A DNA stretch of 64,000 nucleotides from Pseudomonas citri (GCF_025336485.1 NZ_JAODAB010000006.1:124001-188000); one strand, 5' to 3'; positions 45,048 to 55,397 are shown, numbered from the stretch's first letter. Notes: a model not told the origin generated them from the sequence alone. A program made the numbers and translations.

Positions 45048-46407
45048 GGCCGGTCTCCAGCCAGTTCAAGGGCGCGCAGTCGGCGAAGGGTAATTGCAAC
45101 TGTTGCAGGGCGTTGTGCCAGTCGCCCAGGCGATCGGCGTCCAGCGCTTCGCCGGGGGGCGCCTGCAACAGCCAGACACGGGTGGCGCTGGCGCTGCGGG
45201 CCAACTCGGCGATCAGTGCCACGCTGCCTCGGTCCGGTGAGCGTCGTGGGTCGCAGGCAATTGCCAGCCGGGCGGGCGGGAAGCGCGACAATTGTTCGAG
45301 GAGCTTGTGGCGCGATTCACGGCTGTCGAGGATCCCGGCGCTTTTCACGGTCTCGGGCAACTTGGGTGGCCAGGGCCGATCGTCCAGTTCGATCGCCACC
45401 AGCAGCGCGCCGTCGCTTTGCATGGGGTTGGCCGCGCTTTCGATGGAATGCAATTGCGCAGGAGCGGCATCGTTGACGCCCAGGCGTTCGCTGCTAGGCA
45501 TCAGCCGTTCACGCAGTTGAGCGTAGCCCGGCAGGTTCAAGTCCAGGCGCAGCGTGGCGCGGCCACGTTGCCAGCGCCACAGGCACAACAGTGCCAGGCC
45601 CAGGCGCGGCAACACGCCATACACCAGCAGCACGCCCACCAGCCAGGTGGCCCAGGCCTGGCGGGCGCTCTCGATGTTCAGCGCGGCATCGCCGCTGGCG
45701 CGGATCATGTCCACCGTCGGCACGCTGAAGCCCAGCAACGCCGGAAGTGCCCCGAGGGCCTGGGTCATGGCGACGAAGGTATCGGCGCCGAGAATAGTGG
45801 TCTCCCACACGAAGCCATAGCGCCGGGTGGCCATCAGCATCAGCACGATGACCAGCGCGCTGAGCATCGCCAGCAGCCACAAACCGTTGACCAGCACACC
45901 GAGGGCCCAACGATTGAGCCTGCGCCGTTGCAGCAACAGCAGCAGGGCCGGCGCCAGTTGGGCGGCCTTGGCGTCGCGGGCGAGTTTTTCGCTGAGCCAC
46001 AACCACAGGCGACCCAGCGCGGCGCCTTGCTCCCCGGCAAACAGCAGGCCCAGAGCCCAGCCGATGAGCAGGATCAGGTTCAGGCCCAGAAGGCTGCCGA
46101 GGGCCCAGAACACATTGACTGGAGTCTGTCCGTCGCCGAGGGCGGCAAACCCCAGGCCAGCGCCGCTCATCAGGGCCAGCAGCGCCAGGACGAACAGCGC
46201 CAGGCGCGCCCCTTGCAGCCAGTGGCGCAAAGCCTGGGTGAGGCTATCACGCTCGGCCAGCCAACGGGCGCGATGCTGGATGCGGCTAGACAGATCACCG
46301 CCCGCCGCACGGGCCAGGCGATTGGCTTCCTGGTCCTCGAGCGGGCCGGCGTGTTCTTCACGCAGGCGGATCGTCTCGGCCAGCCAGAGGTTTTGCAGAT
46401 GAGTCAC
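45040..46407 (-). CDS. DUF2868 membrane protein
   Basis: A 455-residue protein with about four to six membrane segments in the first two thirds (LALFVLALLALMSGAGLGFA, LGLNLILLIGWALGLLFAG, LWLLAMLSALVIVLMLMA, LVGVLLVYGVLPRLGLALL) and a soluble C-terminal domain. That domain has DRPWPPKLPETVKSAGILDS and IACDPRRSPDRGSVALIAEL, alternating strands and helices as in a nucleotide-binding-like fold. It is transcribed before, and overlaps, the GTPase gene. It probably forms a membrane complex with the GTPase; function unknown. Confidence 0.82.
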   Translation of the reverse strand: MTHLQNLWLAETIRLREEHAGPLEDQEANRLARAAGGDLSSRIQHRARWLAERDSLTQALRHWLQGARLALFVLALLALMSGAGLGFAALGDGQTPVNVFWALGSLLGLNLILLIGWALGLLFAGEQGAALGRLWLWLSEKLARDAKAAQLAPALLLLLQRRRLNRWALGVLVNGLWLLAMLSALVIVLMLMATRRYGFVWETTILGADTFVAMTQALGALPALLGFSVPTVDMIRASGDAALNIESARQAWATWLVGVLLVYGVLPRLGLALLCLWRWQRGRATLRLDLNLPGYAQLRERLMPSSERLGVNDAAPAQLHSIESAANPMQSDGALLVAIELDDRPWPPKLPETVKSAGILDSRESRHKLLEQLSRFPPARLAIACDPRRSPDRGSVALIAELARSASATRVWLLQAPPGEALDADRLGDWHNALQQLQLPFADCAPLNWLETGHD

Positions 46408-46493
46408 GAGGGCTTCCGTTGCTCGAATGAAGGTTGAGCATAACCGCTGTGACGCCTGTCGGGGTACGCCGGGCCTCTGGTATCCTCGCGGCC

Positions 46494-47006
46494 ATGAACA
46501 AGACCCTTCCCTTAAGCCTGATCGCAGCCCTCGGTGAAAACCGCGTGATCGGCGTCGACAACAGCATGCCCTGGCACTTGCCGGGGGATTTCAAATACTT
46601 CAAGGCCACCACCCTGGGCAAGCCGATCATCATGGGGCGCAAGACCTGGGATTCCCTCGGTCGACCGCTGCCGGGGCGCCTGAACATCGTGGTCAGTCGC
46701 CAGCCGGGCCTGGTGCTCGACGGTGCCGAGGTTTTTTCCTCGCTGGAGTTGGCAGTGGCGCGGGCCGAGGCCTGGGCGCTGGAGCAGGGTGTCGATGAGC
46801 TGATGCTGATCGGCGGTGCCCAGCTGTACGCCCAGGCCCTGGCGCAGGCCGATCGCCTCTACCTGACCCGCGTGGCGCTGAGCCCGGAAGGGGATGCGTG
46901 GTTTCCGGAGTTCGATTCCAGCCAGTGGACGCTGGTTTCTAATCAACCGAACCCGGCCGAAGGTGACAAACCGGCGTACAGCTTCGAGGTGTGGGAAAAG
47001 CGGTAA
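46494..47006 (+). CDS. folA: Dihydrofolate reductase FolA
   Basis: A 170-residue enzyme reducing dihydrofolate with NADPH. SLIAALGENRVIGVDNSMPW, HLPGDFKYFK with the catalytic Asp32, GKPIIMGRKTWDSLGRPLPG and MLIGGAQLYAQAL are diagnostic. The ATG at 46494 is the family start; the frame is open 20 codons further up. It is divergent from the DUF2868 gene. Confidence 0.95.
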   Translation: MNKTLPLSLIAALGENRVIGVDNSMPWHLPGDFKYFKATTLGKPIIMGRKTWDSLGRPLPGRLNIVVSRQPGLVLDGAEVFSSLELAVARAEAWALEQGVDELMLIGGAQLYAQALAQADRLYLTRVALSPEGDAWFPEFDSSQWTLVSNQPNPAEGDKPAYSFEVWEKR

Positions 47007-47021
47007 GCCCTGTTCCCACAC

Positions 47022-47036
47022 CTCATACAGAGCCTA
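47022..47036. repeat. Single MITE-like end (relic)
   Basis: CTCATACAGAGCCTA is identical to the right end of the element in the spuA remnant (28203-28217). Only one end is present here, 15 bases after folA. The following 180 bp before pchP show nothing else I can name beyond an AT-rich stretch at 47037-47095. Confidence 0.6.
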
Positions 47037-47215
47037 ACAACCTGATAACTAACGAATTAATGCTAAAGAAGCATATCGATTGTCGTTTATGGAATAAGGG
47101 CGTGGCGTTTATGGGTATGCCGCTGGCGTGATCAGGACGCAAGCGGTCGCGGGCAGGCGAGGACTGTCACAGGCATTTGTTAGCGTCGGGTTCTTTGAAC
47201 CTGGGAGAAATGCCG

Positions 47216-48271
47216 ATGAAGCTCGTACCTCGTTTTCTCGCTGTTGCCCTGAGCCTTGGTCTCGCCGGCCAGGCACTTGCCACCGAACTCAAGCACTGGC
47301 CGGCCGAGCAGGCCAAGGCGCTGGAGGCCATGATCGCGGCCAATGCCAACAAGGGTAACTACGCGGTGTTCGACATGGACAACACCAGTTACCGCTATGA
47401 CCTTGAGGAATCGTTGCTGCCGTTCATGGAGAACAAGGGCCTCATCACCCGTGAATCCCTGGACCCTTCCCTGAAGCTGATGCCGTTCAAGGACACCGCC
47501 GATCACAAGGAAAGCCTGTTCAGCTATTACTACCGCCTGTGCGAAGTGGACGACATGGTCTGCTACCCGTGGATTGCCCAGGTGTTTTCCGGCTTCACCC
47601 TCAAGGAGCTCAAGGCCAACGTCGATGAGCTGATGGCGTCCGGCAAACCGGTGCCGACCACCTATTACGATGGCGACAAGGTGGTCCAGTACAACGTCAA
47701 CCCACCCAAGGTCTTCACCGGCCAGGCCGAGCTGTACAACAAACTGATGGAAAACGGCATCGAGGTCTATGTCATGACCGCGGCGTCGGAAGAGCTGGTG
47801 CGCATGGTCGCCTCCGATCCCAAGTATGGCTACAACCTCAAGCCGCAAAACGTGATTGGCGTGACCACGCTGCTCAAGGACTCCAAGAGCGGTGAGCTGA
47901 CCACCGCACGCAAGCAGATCACCGCCGGCAAATATGACGAGAAAGCCAACCTCGACCTGGTGTACACGCCTTATCTGTGGACCCCGGCAACCTGGATGGC
48001 CGGCAAGCACGCGGCGATCCTGACCTACATCGACGAATGGAAAAAACCGGTGCTGGTGGGCGGCGACACGCCAAGCAGTGACGGCTACATGCTGTTCCAC
48101 GATGTGGACGTGGCCAAGGGCGGCATCCACCTGTGGGTCAACCGCAAGGACAAGTACATGACCCAGATCAACGGCATGATGGCCAAGCACGCCGCCGCCC
48201 AGGCCAAGGAAGGGCTGCCGGTGACGGCGGACAAGAACTGGGTGATCGTCAAGCCGGAAGATATCCAGTAA
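47216..48271 (+). CDS. pchP: Phosphorylcholine phosphatase PchP
   Basis: A 351-residue exported HAD-family phosphatase. The signal peptide (LVPRFLAVALSLGLAGQALA) is followed by motif I FDMDNTSYRYD (nucleophile Asp and acid Asp), motif II VYVMTAAS, and motif IV VGGDTPSSDGYML. In pseudomonads this enzyme frees choline from phosphorylcholine in the periplasm. The ATG at 47216 lies nine bases after GGGAG; the ATG at 47210 would be too close to it. A terminator follows. Confidence 0.9.
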   Translation: MKLVPRFLAVALSLGLAGQALATELKHWPAEQAKALEAMIAANANKGNYAVFDMDNTSYRYDLEESLLPFMENKGLITRESLDPSLKLMPFKDTADHKESLFSYYYRLCEVDDMVCYPWIAQVFSGFTLKELKANVDELMASGKPVPTTYYDGDKVVQYNVNPPKVFTGQAELYNKLMENGIEVYVMTAASEELVRMVASDPKYGYNLKPQNVIGVTTLLKDSKSGELTTARKQITAGKYDEKANLDLVYTPYLWTPATWMAGKHAAILTYIDEWKKPVLVGGDTPSSDGYMLFHDVDVAKGGIHLWVNRKDKYMTQINGMMAKHAAAQAKEGLPVTADKNWVIVKPEDIQ

Positions 48272-48341
48272 GCCCACGATCCCCTGGGAGCAAGCTCCCT
48301 CGCCACAAGAGACTCCATGGCTGCAAGGCAAATGAGAGCCC

Positions 48342-48373
48342 AAAAAATGCCCCGCACTTGGCGGGGCATTTTC
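48342..48373. terminator. Bidirectional terminator between pchP and ilvD
   Basis: AAAATGCCCCGC and GCGGGGCATTTT form a 12-bp perfect stem with a 5-base loop (ACTTG), with an A-run on one side. It serves the convergent pchP and ilvD genes. A partial REP unit (GGGAGCAAGCTCCCTCGCCAC) precedes it at 48286. Confidence 0.92.
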
Positions 48374-48389
48374 ATGGGCGATGTAAGGC

Positions 48390-50231
48390 TTACAGCCCTT
48401 CGAGCATCGCCTTGTTACGCACCGCACCCTTGTCGGCGCTGGTGGCGAGCAGGGCGTAGGCCTTGAGGGCCGTGGTGACTTTGCGCGGACGCACTTCCAC
48501 CGGTTTCCAGCCCTTGTTGTCCTGTTCGATGCGGCGGCCGGCCAGTTCTTCATCGCTGACCAGCAGGTTGATCGAGCGGTTCGGAATGTCGATCAACACC
48601 TTGTCGCCGTCGCGCACCAGGCCAATGGCGCCGCCCGCGGCGGCTTCCGGCGAAGCGTGGCCGATGGACAGGCCCGAGGTGCCGCCGGAGAAGCGGCCAT
48701 CGGTCAGCAGGGCGCAGGCTTTGCCCAGGCCCTTGGACTTCAGGTAAGAGGTGGGGTAGAGCATTTCCTGCATGCCCGGGCCGCCTTTCGGACCTTCGTA
48801 GCGAATGATCACGATGTCGCCGGCCTTCACTTCGTCGGCGAGGATGCCGCGCACGGCGCTGTCCTGGCTTTCGAAAATCTTCGCGTTGCCTTCGAACACA
48901 TGGATCGACTCGTCGACGCCGGCGGTTTTCACCACGCAGCCGTCCAGGGCGATGTTGCCGTAGAGCACGGCCAGGCCGCCCTCCTTGGAGTAGGCATGTT
49001 CGACGCTGCGGATGCAGCCGTTTTCACGGTCGTCGTCCAGGGTTTCCCAACGGGTCGACTGGCTGAAGGCGGTTTGCGTCGGAATACCCGCCGGGCCGGC
49101 CTTGAAGAAATGATGCACGGCTTCGTCGGTGGTCTGGGTGATGTCCCACTTGGCGATGGCCTCGGCCATGGTCTTGCTGTGCACGGTCGGCAGGTCGGTG
49201 TGCAGCAGCCCGCCACGGGCCAGGGAGCCGAGGATGCTGATGATCCCGCCGGCACGGTGCACGTCTTCCATGTGGTACTTCTGGATGTTCGGCGCGACCT
49301 TGCACAACTGCGGCACGTTGCGCGACAGGCGATCGATGTCCCGCAGGTCGAAATCCACCTCGGCTTCCTGGGCTGCTGCCAGCAGGTGCAGGATGGTGTT
49401 GGTGGAACCGCCCATGGCGATGTCCAGGGTCATGGCGTTTTCGAACGCCTTGAAGCTGGCGATGTTGCGCGGCAACACCGACTCGTCGTTCTCACCGTAG
49501 TAACGCTTGCACAGTTCAACGATGGTGCGGCCCGCTTCCAGGAACAGCTGTTCACGATCACTGTGGGTGGCGAGGGTCGAACCGTTGCCCGGCAGGGCCA
49601 GGCCCAGGGCTTCGGTCAGGCAGTTCATCGAGTTGGCGGTGAACATGCCGGAGCACGAACCGCAGGTCGGGCAGGCGCTGCGCTCGTACTCGGCGACCTT
49701 TTCGTCAGAGGCACTGGAGTCGGCGGCGATCACCATGGCATCGACCAGGTCGAGGCCGTGGCTGGCGAGCTTGGTCTTGCCGGCTTCCATCGGGCCGCCG
49801 GAGACGAAGATCACCGGGATGTTCAGGCGCAGGGCGGCCATGAGCATGCCGGGGGTGATCTTGTCGCAGTTGGAAATGCACACGATGGCGTCGGCGCAGT
49901 GGGCATTGACCATGTACTCGACGGAGTCGGCGATGATCTCGCGGCTCGGCAGCGAATAGAGCATGCCGTCGTGGCCCATGGCGATGCCGTCGTCCACGGC
50001 GATGGTGTTGAACTCTTTCGCCACGCCGCCAGCGCGTTCGATTTCCCGGGCGACCAGTTGGCCCAGGTCCTTGAGGTGCACGTGACCGGGTACGAACTGG
50101 GTGAAGGAGTTGGCAATGGCGATGATCGGCTTCTTGAAGTCGTCATCCTTCATCCCCGTGGCGCGCCACAAGGCACGGGCGCCGGCCATGTTGCGGCCGT
50201 GGGTGGATGTTTTCGAGCGGTAATCAGGCAT
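48390..50231 (-). CDS. ilvD: Dihydroxy-acid dehydratase IlvD
   Basis: A 613-residue Fe-S dehydratase of branched-chain amino acid synthesis. It starts [20 protein letters not shown]; cluster cysteines lie in [11 protein letters not shown] (Cys122) and [19 protein letters not shown] (Cys193), and [13 protein letters not shown] holds the metal site Asp80-81. The C-terminal [20 protein letters not shown] is typical. The ATG at 50231 is preceded by GGAGTGCTCC; the longer open frame upstream is not conserved. Confidence 0.96.
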   Translation of the reverse strand: MPDYRSKTSTHGRNMAGARALWRATGMKDDDFKKPIIAIANSFTQFVPGHVHLKDLGQLVAREIERAGGVAKEFNTIAVDDGIAMGHDGMLYSLPSREIIADSVEYMVNAHCADAIVCISNCDKITPGMLMAALRLNIPVIFVSGGPMEAGKTKLASHGLDLVDAMVIAADSSASDEKVAEYERSACPTCGSCSGMFTANSMNCLTEALGLALPGNGSTLATHSDREQLFLEAGRTIVELCKRYYGENDESVLPRNIASFKAFENAMTLDIAMGGSTNTILHLLAAAQEAEVDFDLRDIDRLSRNVPQLCKVAPNIQKYHMEDVHRAGGIISILGSLARGGLLHTDLPTVHSKTMAEAIAKWDITQTTDEAVHHFFKAGPAGIPTQTAFSQSTRWETLDDDRENGCIRSVEHAYSKEGGLAVLYGNIALDGCVVKTAGVDESIHVFEGNAKIFESQDSAVRGILADEVKAGDIVIIRYEGPKGGPGMQEMLYPTSYLKSKGLGKACALLTDGRFSGGTSGLSIGHASPEAAAGGAIGLVRDGDKVLIDIPNRSINLLVSDEELAGRRIEQDNKGWKPVEVRPRKVTTALKAYALLATSADKGAVRNKAMLEGL

Positions 50232-50498
50232 GGAGCACTCCGGGCGGCAAATCAGGTACTTATCAGGTATCAATGGGAAGTGAGCTTCTGTTGACCTCTG
50301 GAACACCCGTGTTTGCCCGTGTGTCCGGAAGTGGCCGCTGACCGTGCAGGATCGCTGCGCGCCTCGGCATGAGCTCATAAACCCGCCGGGGATGAATGGC
50401 GATGAATGTCGCGATTCTACACCGCTGGCGCCAGGATGAAATGACGCAAAGCGCTGATCGGATGCCAATGTCGCGTGCGGGATGACGACTGGCAATCG

Positions 50499-51704
50499 TC
50501 AACCTGCCAACAGCACCCTGTGGCGACGCCGGACCAGAGCGTTGAGGGCCAGCCCCAGCAGGCTCAGTGAGATCAGGTTCAGGGCCAGGGTGGTTTGCAG
50601 GGCCAGCGGGGTGAGGCTTAGGGTGGCGCTGGCCAACCCGCCGACAATGAAGATCAGCACACTGCCGGCCGAGGCTGACGTCCCGGCCTGATCGGGGAAT
50701 ATGTTCATGGCCCGGGTGTGGGCGGCGGCGCGGGCGATGGTGGTTCCGGCGGTGCACACGATCATGGGTAGCAACAAGGTGGTGACCGACAGGCCCAGGC
50801 GGCTGGCGAGAAGCAGCATCAGGACGCCCGCCGCGAGGATCAGGCAAAGACCGGTGATGATTTGTGTCTGCGAGTCGATCCGATTGCTCAGCACCGACGC
50901 CACCGCGCCCCCGCCGATGTAGGCCAGCCCATAGCCCAGCAATGCCAGCGAAAAAGCCTCGGGCGAAAGGTGTAGCTGGTCGATCAGGATCAGTGGCGAA
51001 ATGACGATGAACGAGAAGTGGCAGGAAAACGCGAGCGCGGATGTGAGCCAATAGGCCATGAAACTGAAGTCGCTGCAGACCTTTGAATAGGCTGCGATGT
51101 AATCCAGGCGCCTGGGTTGGCCCACCGTGGCAGTGTGTTTCAGCAACAGGGCAGCGCCCACCCACACAGCGATGGCCAGGCCAATGAACACCAGGAAGCT
51201 GCCGCGCCAGCCCATCCAGCTTTGCAGCCCGGTGCCGGCCAGGGGCGAAAGCGAAATGAAAATGCCCCCGCAGGTGACCAGGAAGATCCGCAGTCGCTGC
51301 TGTTCCCGGGCGCTGAACAGGTCTTGGATCAGTGCCTGTGCCAGGACAAAACAACCACATCCCAGGGCCTGGACGACCCGAAAGAACAGAAAGGACCAGT
51401 AGCCGTCGGCGAGCACGCAACCTGTTGCGCCGATGGCGGACACCGTGATGCCGATCAGCAGCAGTTTTTTTCGCCCCATGACGTCGGAGAGCGGGCCGAC
51501 CAGCAACTGTGAAAGGGCGATGCCCACCGCGAACAGGCTGACCGACAGGGCGATGTCCGACGATGAACTGTCAAAATGCTCGGAAAGGGCTGGGAAGGAC
51601 GGCAGCACGACATCGATGGGAAAGACACTGAGCAATGTCAGCGCCAGCAATAAGCCGACGGTGGCAGGTTTGCCGGTCGCCACACGGTTTTGCGTATCAG
51701 TCAT
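50499..51704 (-). CDS. MFS drug exporter (Bcr/CflA-like)
   Basis: A 401-residue transporter with twelve predicted membrane helices. LSVFPIDVVLPSFPALSEHF in helix 1 is the drug:H+ antiporter-1 motif D1 of the Bcr/CflA branch, and GPLSDVMGRKKLLL is the MFS loop 2-3 motif. RVVQALGCGCFVLAQALIQD follows the branch pattern. The ATG at 51704 follows GGAACCC; an ATG at 51728 is possible. The substrate cannot be read. The 267-bp gap to ilvD holds no feature I can support. Confidence 0.85.
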   Translation of the reverse strand: MTDTQNRVATGKPATVGLLLALTLLSVFPIDVVLPSFPALSEHFDSSSSDIALSVSLFAVGIALSQLLVGPLSDVMGRKKLLLIGITVSAIGATGCVLADGYWSFLFFRVVQALGCGCFVLAQALIQDLFSAREQQRLRIFLVTCGGIFISLSPLAGTGLQSWMGWRGSFLVFIGLAIAVWVGAALLLKHTATVGQPRRLDYIAAYSKVCSDFSFMAYWLTSALAFSCHFSFIVISPLILIDQLHLSPEAFSLALLGYGLAYIGGGAVASVLSNRIDSQTQIITGLCLILAAGVLMLLLASRLGLSVTTLLLPMIVCTAGTTIARAAAHTRAMNIFPDQAGTSASAGSVLIFIVGGLASATLSLTPLALQTTLALNLISLSLLGLALNALVRRRHRVLLAG

Positions 51705-51867
51705 TGCCGGGTTCCAGAGCGTATTCAAAGGGTCGTGTTCAATCCTAATGGCGAATGCTTGTCTGGCACGGGGAGATTGAGTAGGAAGGCTCTGGTAATA
51801 ACGTGGGGGTTCTCCTACAGGCTTCTGCTGTTCATTAACTTTTGTGTGAAAGCCCTGTCAGACGGGC

Positions 51868-51896
51868 AAAAAAAATCGCAGCCAAGGCTGCGATTT
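51868..51896 (-). terminator. Terminator of the minus-strand rRNA methyltransferase gene
   Basis: AAATCGCAGCC and GGCTGCGATTT pair perfectly around two bases. On the minus strand the hairpin is followed by eight T residues, giving a strong intrinsic terminator about 50 bp after the methyltransferase stop. Confidence 0.88.
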
Positions 51897-51945
51897 CGGT
51901 GTCGGGTGTGCGGGGCATGAGCGATGGCTCCAGCCCCGCCCTGCC

Positions 51946-53142
51946 TCAGCTGTTGGGCAACAACCGGCAGGTGATGCTCTTGATGTAGCGGGTCTCGGCG
52001 ATGGCCGGGTGCACCGGATGGTCCGGCCCCTGACCGCCGCGTTCGAGCAACTGGATGTTGCGGTCCAGGTGGCGGGCGCTGGTCAGCAGGATGTTTTGCA
52101 GGTCGTCTTCGGGCAGGTGCATCGAGCACGAAGCGCTGACGAGGATGCCGTCCTTGGTCAGCAGGCGCATGGCTTGCTCGTTCAGGCGGCGGTAGGCGCC
52201 TTCGCCGTTTTTCATGTCTTTCTTGCGTTTGATGAACGCAGGTGGGTCGGCGACGATCACGTCGAAGCGTTCTTCGCTGGCCTTGAGTTCCTTCAAGGCT
52301 TCGAAGACGTCACCTTCGATGCAAGTCATTCTGTCGGCGAAACCGTTCAGGGCGGCGTTGCGCTCGACGCCATCGAGGGCGAAGCCCGAGGCGTCGACGC
52401 AGAACACCTCACTGGCGCCGAAAGCCGCCGCTTGCACGCCCCAGCCGCCGATGTAGCTGTACAGGTCGAGGACGCGCTTGCCTTTGGCGTAGGGGGCCAG
52501 GCGGGCGCGGTTCATGCGGTGGTCGTAGAACCAGCCGGTTTTCTGGCCTTGGATGACCGGCGCTTCGAATTTCACGCCGTTCTCTTCCAGCGCTACCCAC
52601 TCCGGCACCAGGCCGAATACCGTGTCGACGTAGCGCTCGAGACCTTCGGCATCGCGGGCGGCGGAGTCGTTCTTGAACAGGATGCCGCTGGGCTTGAGCA
52701 CCTGGGTCAGGGCGGCGATCACGTCGTCCTTGTGGGCTTCCATGGTGGCCGAGGCGATCTGCACCACCAGGATGTCGCCGAAACGGTCGACCACCAGGCC
52801 TGGCAGCAGGTCGGAATCGCCGTAGACCAGGCGATAGAACGGCTTGTCGAACAGGCGTTCGCGCAAGGACAGCGCCACATTGAGGCGATGCACCAGCAGG
52901 GATTTGTCCAGCGGCAGCTTCGCGTCACGGGACAGCAGGCGCCCGCAGATCAGGTTGTTGGGGCTCATCGCGACGATGCCCAGCGGCTTGCCGCCAGCGG
53001 CTTCGAGGATGGCCTGGTCGCCGGCCTTGAAACCGTGCAGCGGGGTAGCGGCTACGTCGATTTCGTTACTGTAGACCCACAAGTGGCCGGCGCGCAGGCG
53101 ACGGTCGGCGTTGGCTTTGAGGCGCAGGCTGGGCAGGGACAT
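51946..53142 (-). CDS. Class I SAM-dependent rRNA methyltransferase (RlmI-like)
   Basis: A 398-residue protein with an N-terminal PUA domain (RLRAGHLWVYSNEIDVAATP), a central EEHD-like domain (SLLVHRLNVALSLRERLFDK) and a Rossmann methyltransferase domain: VLDLYSYIGGWGVQAAAFGA as SAM loop, VADPPAFIKRKKD as catalytic segment, VSASCSMHL with the conserved Cys. This is the RlmI/YccW family that methylates cytosine in 23S rRNA. The ATG at 53142 gives the family start MSLPSLRLK; upstream codons are unlike it. Exact target inferred. Confidence 0.88.
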   Translation of the reverse strand: MSLPSLRLKANADRRLRAGHLWVYSNEIDVAATPLHGFKAGDQAILEAAGGKPLGIVAMSPNNLICGRLLSRDAKLPLDKSLLVHRLNVALSLRERLFDKPFYRLVYGDSDLLPGLVVDRFGDILVVQIASATMEAHKDDVIAALTQVLKPSGILFKNDSAARDAEGLERYVDTVFGLVPEWVALEENGVKFEAPVIQGQKTGWFYDHRMNRARLAPYAKGKRVLDLYSYIGGWGVQAAAFGASEVFCVDASGFALDGVERNAALNGFADRMTCIEGDVFEALKELKASEERFDVIVADPPAFIKRKKDMKNGEGAYRRLNEQAMRLLTKDGILVSASCSMHLPEDDLQNILLTSARHLDRNIQLLERGGQGPDHPVHPAIAETRYIKSITCRLLPNS

Positions 53143-53281
53143 GACGTCGCTCCGGAAAAAAAGAGCGGGAGTATACCGTGTTGCGGCGCTTGTCGGGCCT
53201 GAAGGACGATCGGTGGCCGGGCGGTGTATCGGATCCATCTTTAAGGGTTAGAATCGCCGCCTGATCCCGGAGTGTGTACCC

Positions 53282-54151
53282 ATGTCCCAAGAGCTTTCCG
53301 CCGAACAGATCCAACAGTCCCTGCAAGGCATCAGCGTGCCGCCCCAGCCGCAGATCATGGTGGACCTGCAGATGGAGCAGTACATGCCCGACCCGGACCT
53401 GGAGACCATCGCCAAGTTGATCTCCCAGGACCCGGGCCTGTCGGGGGCGTTGCTCAAGATCGTCAACTCGCCGTATTACGGCCTGCGCAACAAGATCACC
53501 TCGATCCAGCGCGCGGTGAACCTGTTGGGCAGCCGGTCGATCATCAACCTGATCAACGCCCAGTCGATCAAGGGCGAGTTGCACGACGACGCCATCGTCA
53601 CCCTCAATCGCTTCTGGGACACGGCCCAGGACGTGGCGATGACCTGCCTGACCCTCGCCAAGCGCGTCGGCCTGGACAACGGTGACGAAGCCTACGCATT
53701 GGGGTTGTTCCACGATTGTGGCGTGCCGCTGATGCTCAAGCAGTTCCCCGATTACATGGGTGTGCTGGAAGAGGCCTATGCCAATGCCAGTACCGAATGC
53801 CGGGTCGTGGATACAGAGAACCGCGTGTTCAACACCAACCATGCGGTGGTCGGCTACTACACCTCCAAGTCCTGGCGCCTGCCGGACCACGTCAGCCAGG
53901 CCATCGCGAACCACCACAATGCCCTGGCGATTTTCAGCGACGAGTCTTCGCGCAACAACAGCCTGCTGAAGAACCTGCTGGCGGTCTTGAAGATGTCCGA
54001 GAACATCTGCGCCTCGTACCGGGTGCTCGGTAACCAGGCCGTCGATCACGAGTGGGAGTGCGTCGGGCATCTGGTGCTCGATTACATCGGTTTGTCGGAA
54101 TACGATTTCCAGACCCAGAAACAGGAAATCCGCGACCTCGCCACTCGCTAA
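53282..54151 (+). CDS. HDOD domain signalling protein
   Basis: A 289-residue single-domain protein. SVPPQPQIMVDLQMEQYMP leads into the HDOD domain (about 15-215) with LISQDPGLSGALLKIVNSPY, AVNLLGSRSIINLINAQSI and GLFHDCGVPLML (the HD-like pair). HDOD proteins lack phosphodiesterase activity and work as signalling scaffolds in motility, stress or cell-cycle circuits. It lies 44 bp before mutM and may share its transcript. The partner is not evident. Confidence 0.88.
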   Translation: MSQELSAEQIQQSLQGISVPPQPQIMVDLQMEQYMPDPDLETIAKLISQDPGLSGALLKIVNSPYYGLRNKITSIQRAVNLLGSRSIINLINAQSIKGELHDDAIVTLNRFWDTAQDVAMTCLTLAKRVGLDNGDEAYALGLFHDCGVPLMLKQFPDYMGVLEEAYANASTECRVVDTENRVFNTNHAVVGYYTSKSWRLPDHVSQAIANHHNALAIFSDESSRNNSLLKNLLAVLKMSENICASYRVLGNQAVDHEWECVGHLVLDYIGLSEYDFQTQKQEIRDLATR

Positions 54152-54195
54152 GCGCCGGGCAACCCGCGCCGAGCTTCGCCTGATTTGAGAGCCCT

Positions 54196-55008
54196 ATGCC
54201 AGAACTGCCGGAAGTCGAAACCACCCGCCGCGGGATCGCCCCGCATCTCAAAGGACAGCGGGTCAGCCGTGTGATCGTGCGCGACCGGCGTTTGCGCTGG
54301 CCGATCCCCGAAGACCTCGATGTGCGGCTTTCGGGCCAGCGCATCGTGCAGGTGGATCGGCGGGCCAAGTACCTGCTGATCAATGCCGAGGTCGGCACCC
54401 TGATCAGCCACCTCGGTATGTCTGGTAACCTGCGGCTGGTGGAGGTCGGCCTGCCCGCCGCCAAGCATGAGCATGTCGACATCGAGCTGGAGTCCGGCCT
54501 GGCCTTGCGTTACACCGACCCCAGGCGTTTCGGCGCGATGCTCTGGAGCCTGGACCCGCTCAATCACGAACTGTTGATTCGCCTCGGGCCGGAGCCGTTG
54601 ACCGATCTGTTCGACGGTGAACGCTTGTTCCATCTTTCCCGCGGACGTTCCATGGCGGTCAAGCCGTTCATCATGGACAACGCCGTGGTGGTGGGCGTGG
54701 GCAATATCTATGCGACCGAAGCGCTGTTCGCCGCCGGCATCGATCCGCGCCGGGAAGCCGGAGGCATTTCCCGGGCGCGCTACTTGAAGCTGGCGATCGA
54801 GATCAAGCGCATCCTCGCCCATGCCATCGAGCGCGGCGGCACTACATTGCGGGACTTCATCGGCGGGGACGGCCAGCCCGGTTATTTCCAGCAGGAACTG
54901 TTCGTGTATGGCCGGGGTGGAGAGCTGTGCAAGGTCTGCGGCGCGGGGCTGCGGGAAATCCGCCTGGGCCAGCGCGCCAGTGTCTGGTGTCCACGCTGTC
55001 AGAGCTGA
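54196..55008 (+). CDS. mutM: Formamidopyrimidine-DNA glycosylase MutM
   Basis: A 270-residue base-excision repair enzyme for oxidised purines. It starts [20 protein letters not shown], with the catalytic N-terminal Pro and Glu; [10 protein letters not shown] is the void-filling loop; [16 protein letters not shown] the H2TH motif; and a C-terminal zinc finger is made by CKVCGAG and WCPRCQ. The length equals E. coli Fpg. Confidence 0.96.
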   Translation: MPELPEVETTRRGIAPHLKGQRVSRVIVRDRRLRWPIPEDLDVRLSGQRIVQVDRRAKYLLINAEVGTLISHLGMSGNLRLVEVGLPAAKHEHVDIELESGLALRYTDPRRFGAMLWSLDPLNHELLIRLGPEPLTDLFDGERLFHLSRGRSMAVKPFIMDNAVVVGVGNIYATEALFAAGIDPRREAGGISRARYLKLAIEIKRILAHAIERGGTTLRDFIGGDGQPGYFQQELFVYGRGGELCKVCGAGLREIRLGQRASVWCPRCQS

Positions 55009-55076
55009 GCGGTCAGTTGATCTGTCCTACGGTCTATAGTCAGTAGTCATACTGTTTTTAGCCGAAGGATCGCACC

Positions 55077-55397
55077 ATGAAACTGTTTCGACCTGTCGTT
55101 CCAGCGCTGCTGCTGACGGTCGCTTTGCCTGCCGTGGCGAACAACGGCAGCGGCGACCCGCGCTACACCATCCAGAATCCACCCGCCTACGCCATGATCG
55201 GCGACCTGCTGATCGCCCGGCCGCTGCTGCTCGCCGCCACGGTGATCGGTGCCGGGGCGTTCGTTGTGTCGTTGCCCTTTACCGCGCTGGGCGGTGGGGT
55301 GGGCGACGCGGGGAAAGCGCTGGTGGTGGACCCGGCGAAGGCCACGTTCGTGCGGTGCCTGGGGTGCGTCGGGGAGGGGTTTGAGCAGCAGGAGTGA
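55077..55397 (+). CDS. Small exported or membrane protein, function unknown
   Basis: A 106-residue protein with a likely signal peptide ([20 protein letters not shown]) and a second hydrophobic stretch ([20 protein letters not shown]). It ends [13 protein letters not shown]. The ATG follows GAAGGATCG. Such short proteins sit after mutM in other pseudomonads and are often labelled multidrug transporters without ground; I see no transporter motif. Part of a MITE-like end lies just after the stop. Confidence 0.7.
   Translation: MKLFRPVVPALLLTVALPAVANNGSGDPRYTIQNPPAYAMIGDLLIARPLLLAATVIGAGAFVVSLPFTALGGGVGDAGKALVVDPAKATFVRCLGCVGEGFEQQE

Noticed and set aside
48657..50294. 545-residue open frame antisense to ilvD
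   Set aside because: It is a low-complexity Gly/Val/His/Gln shadow of ilvD; the minus-strand protein has all dehydratase motifs.
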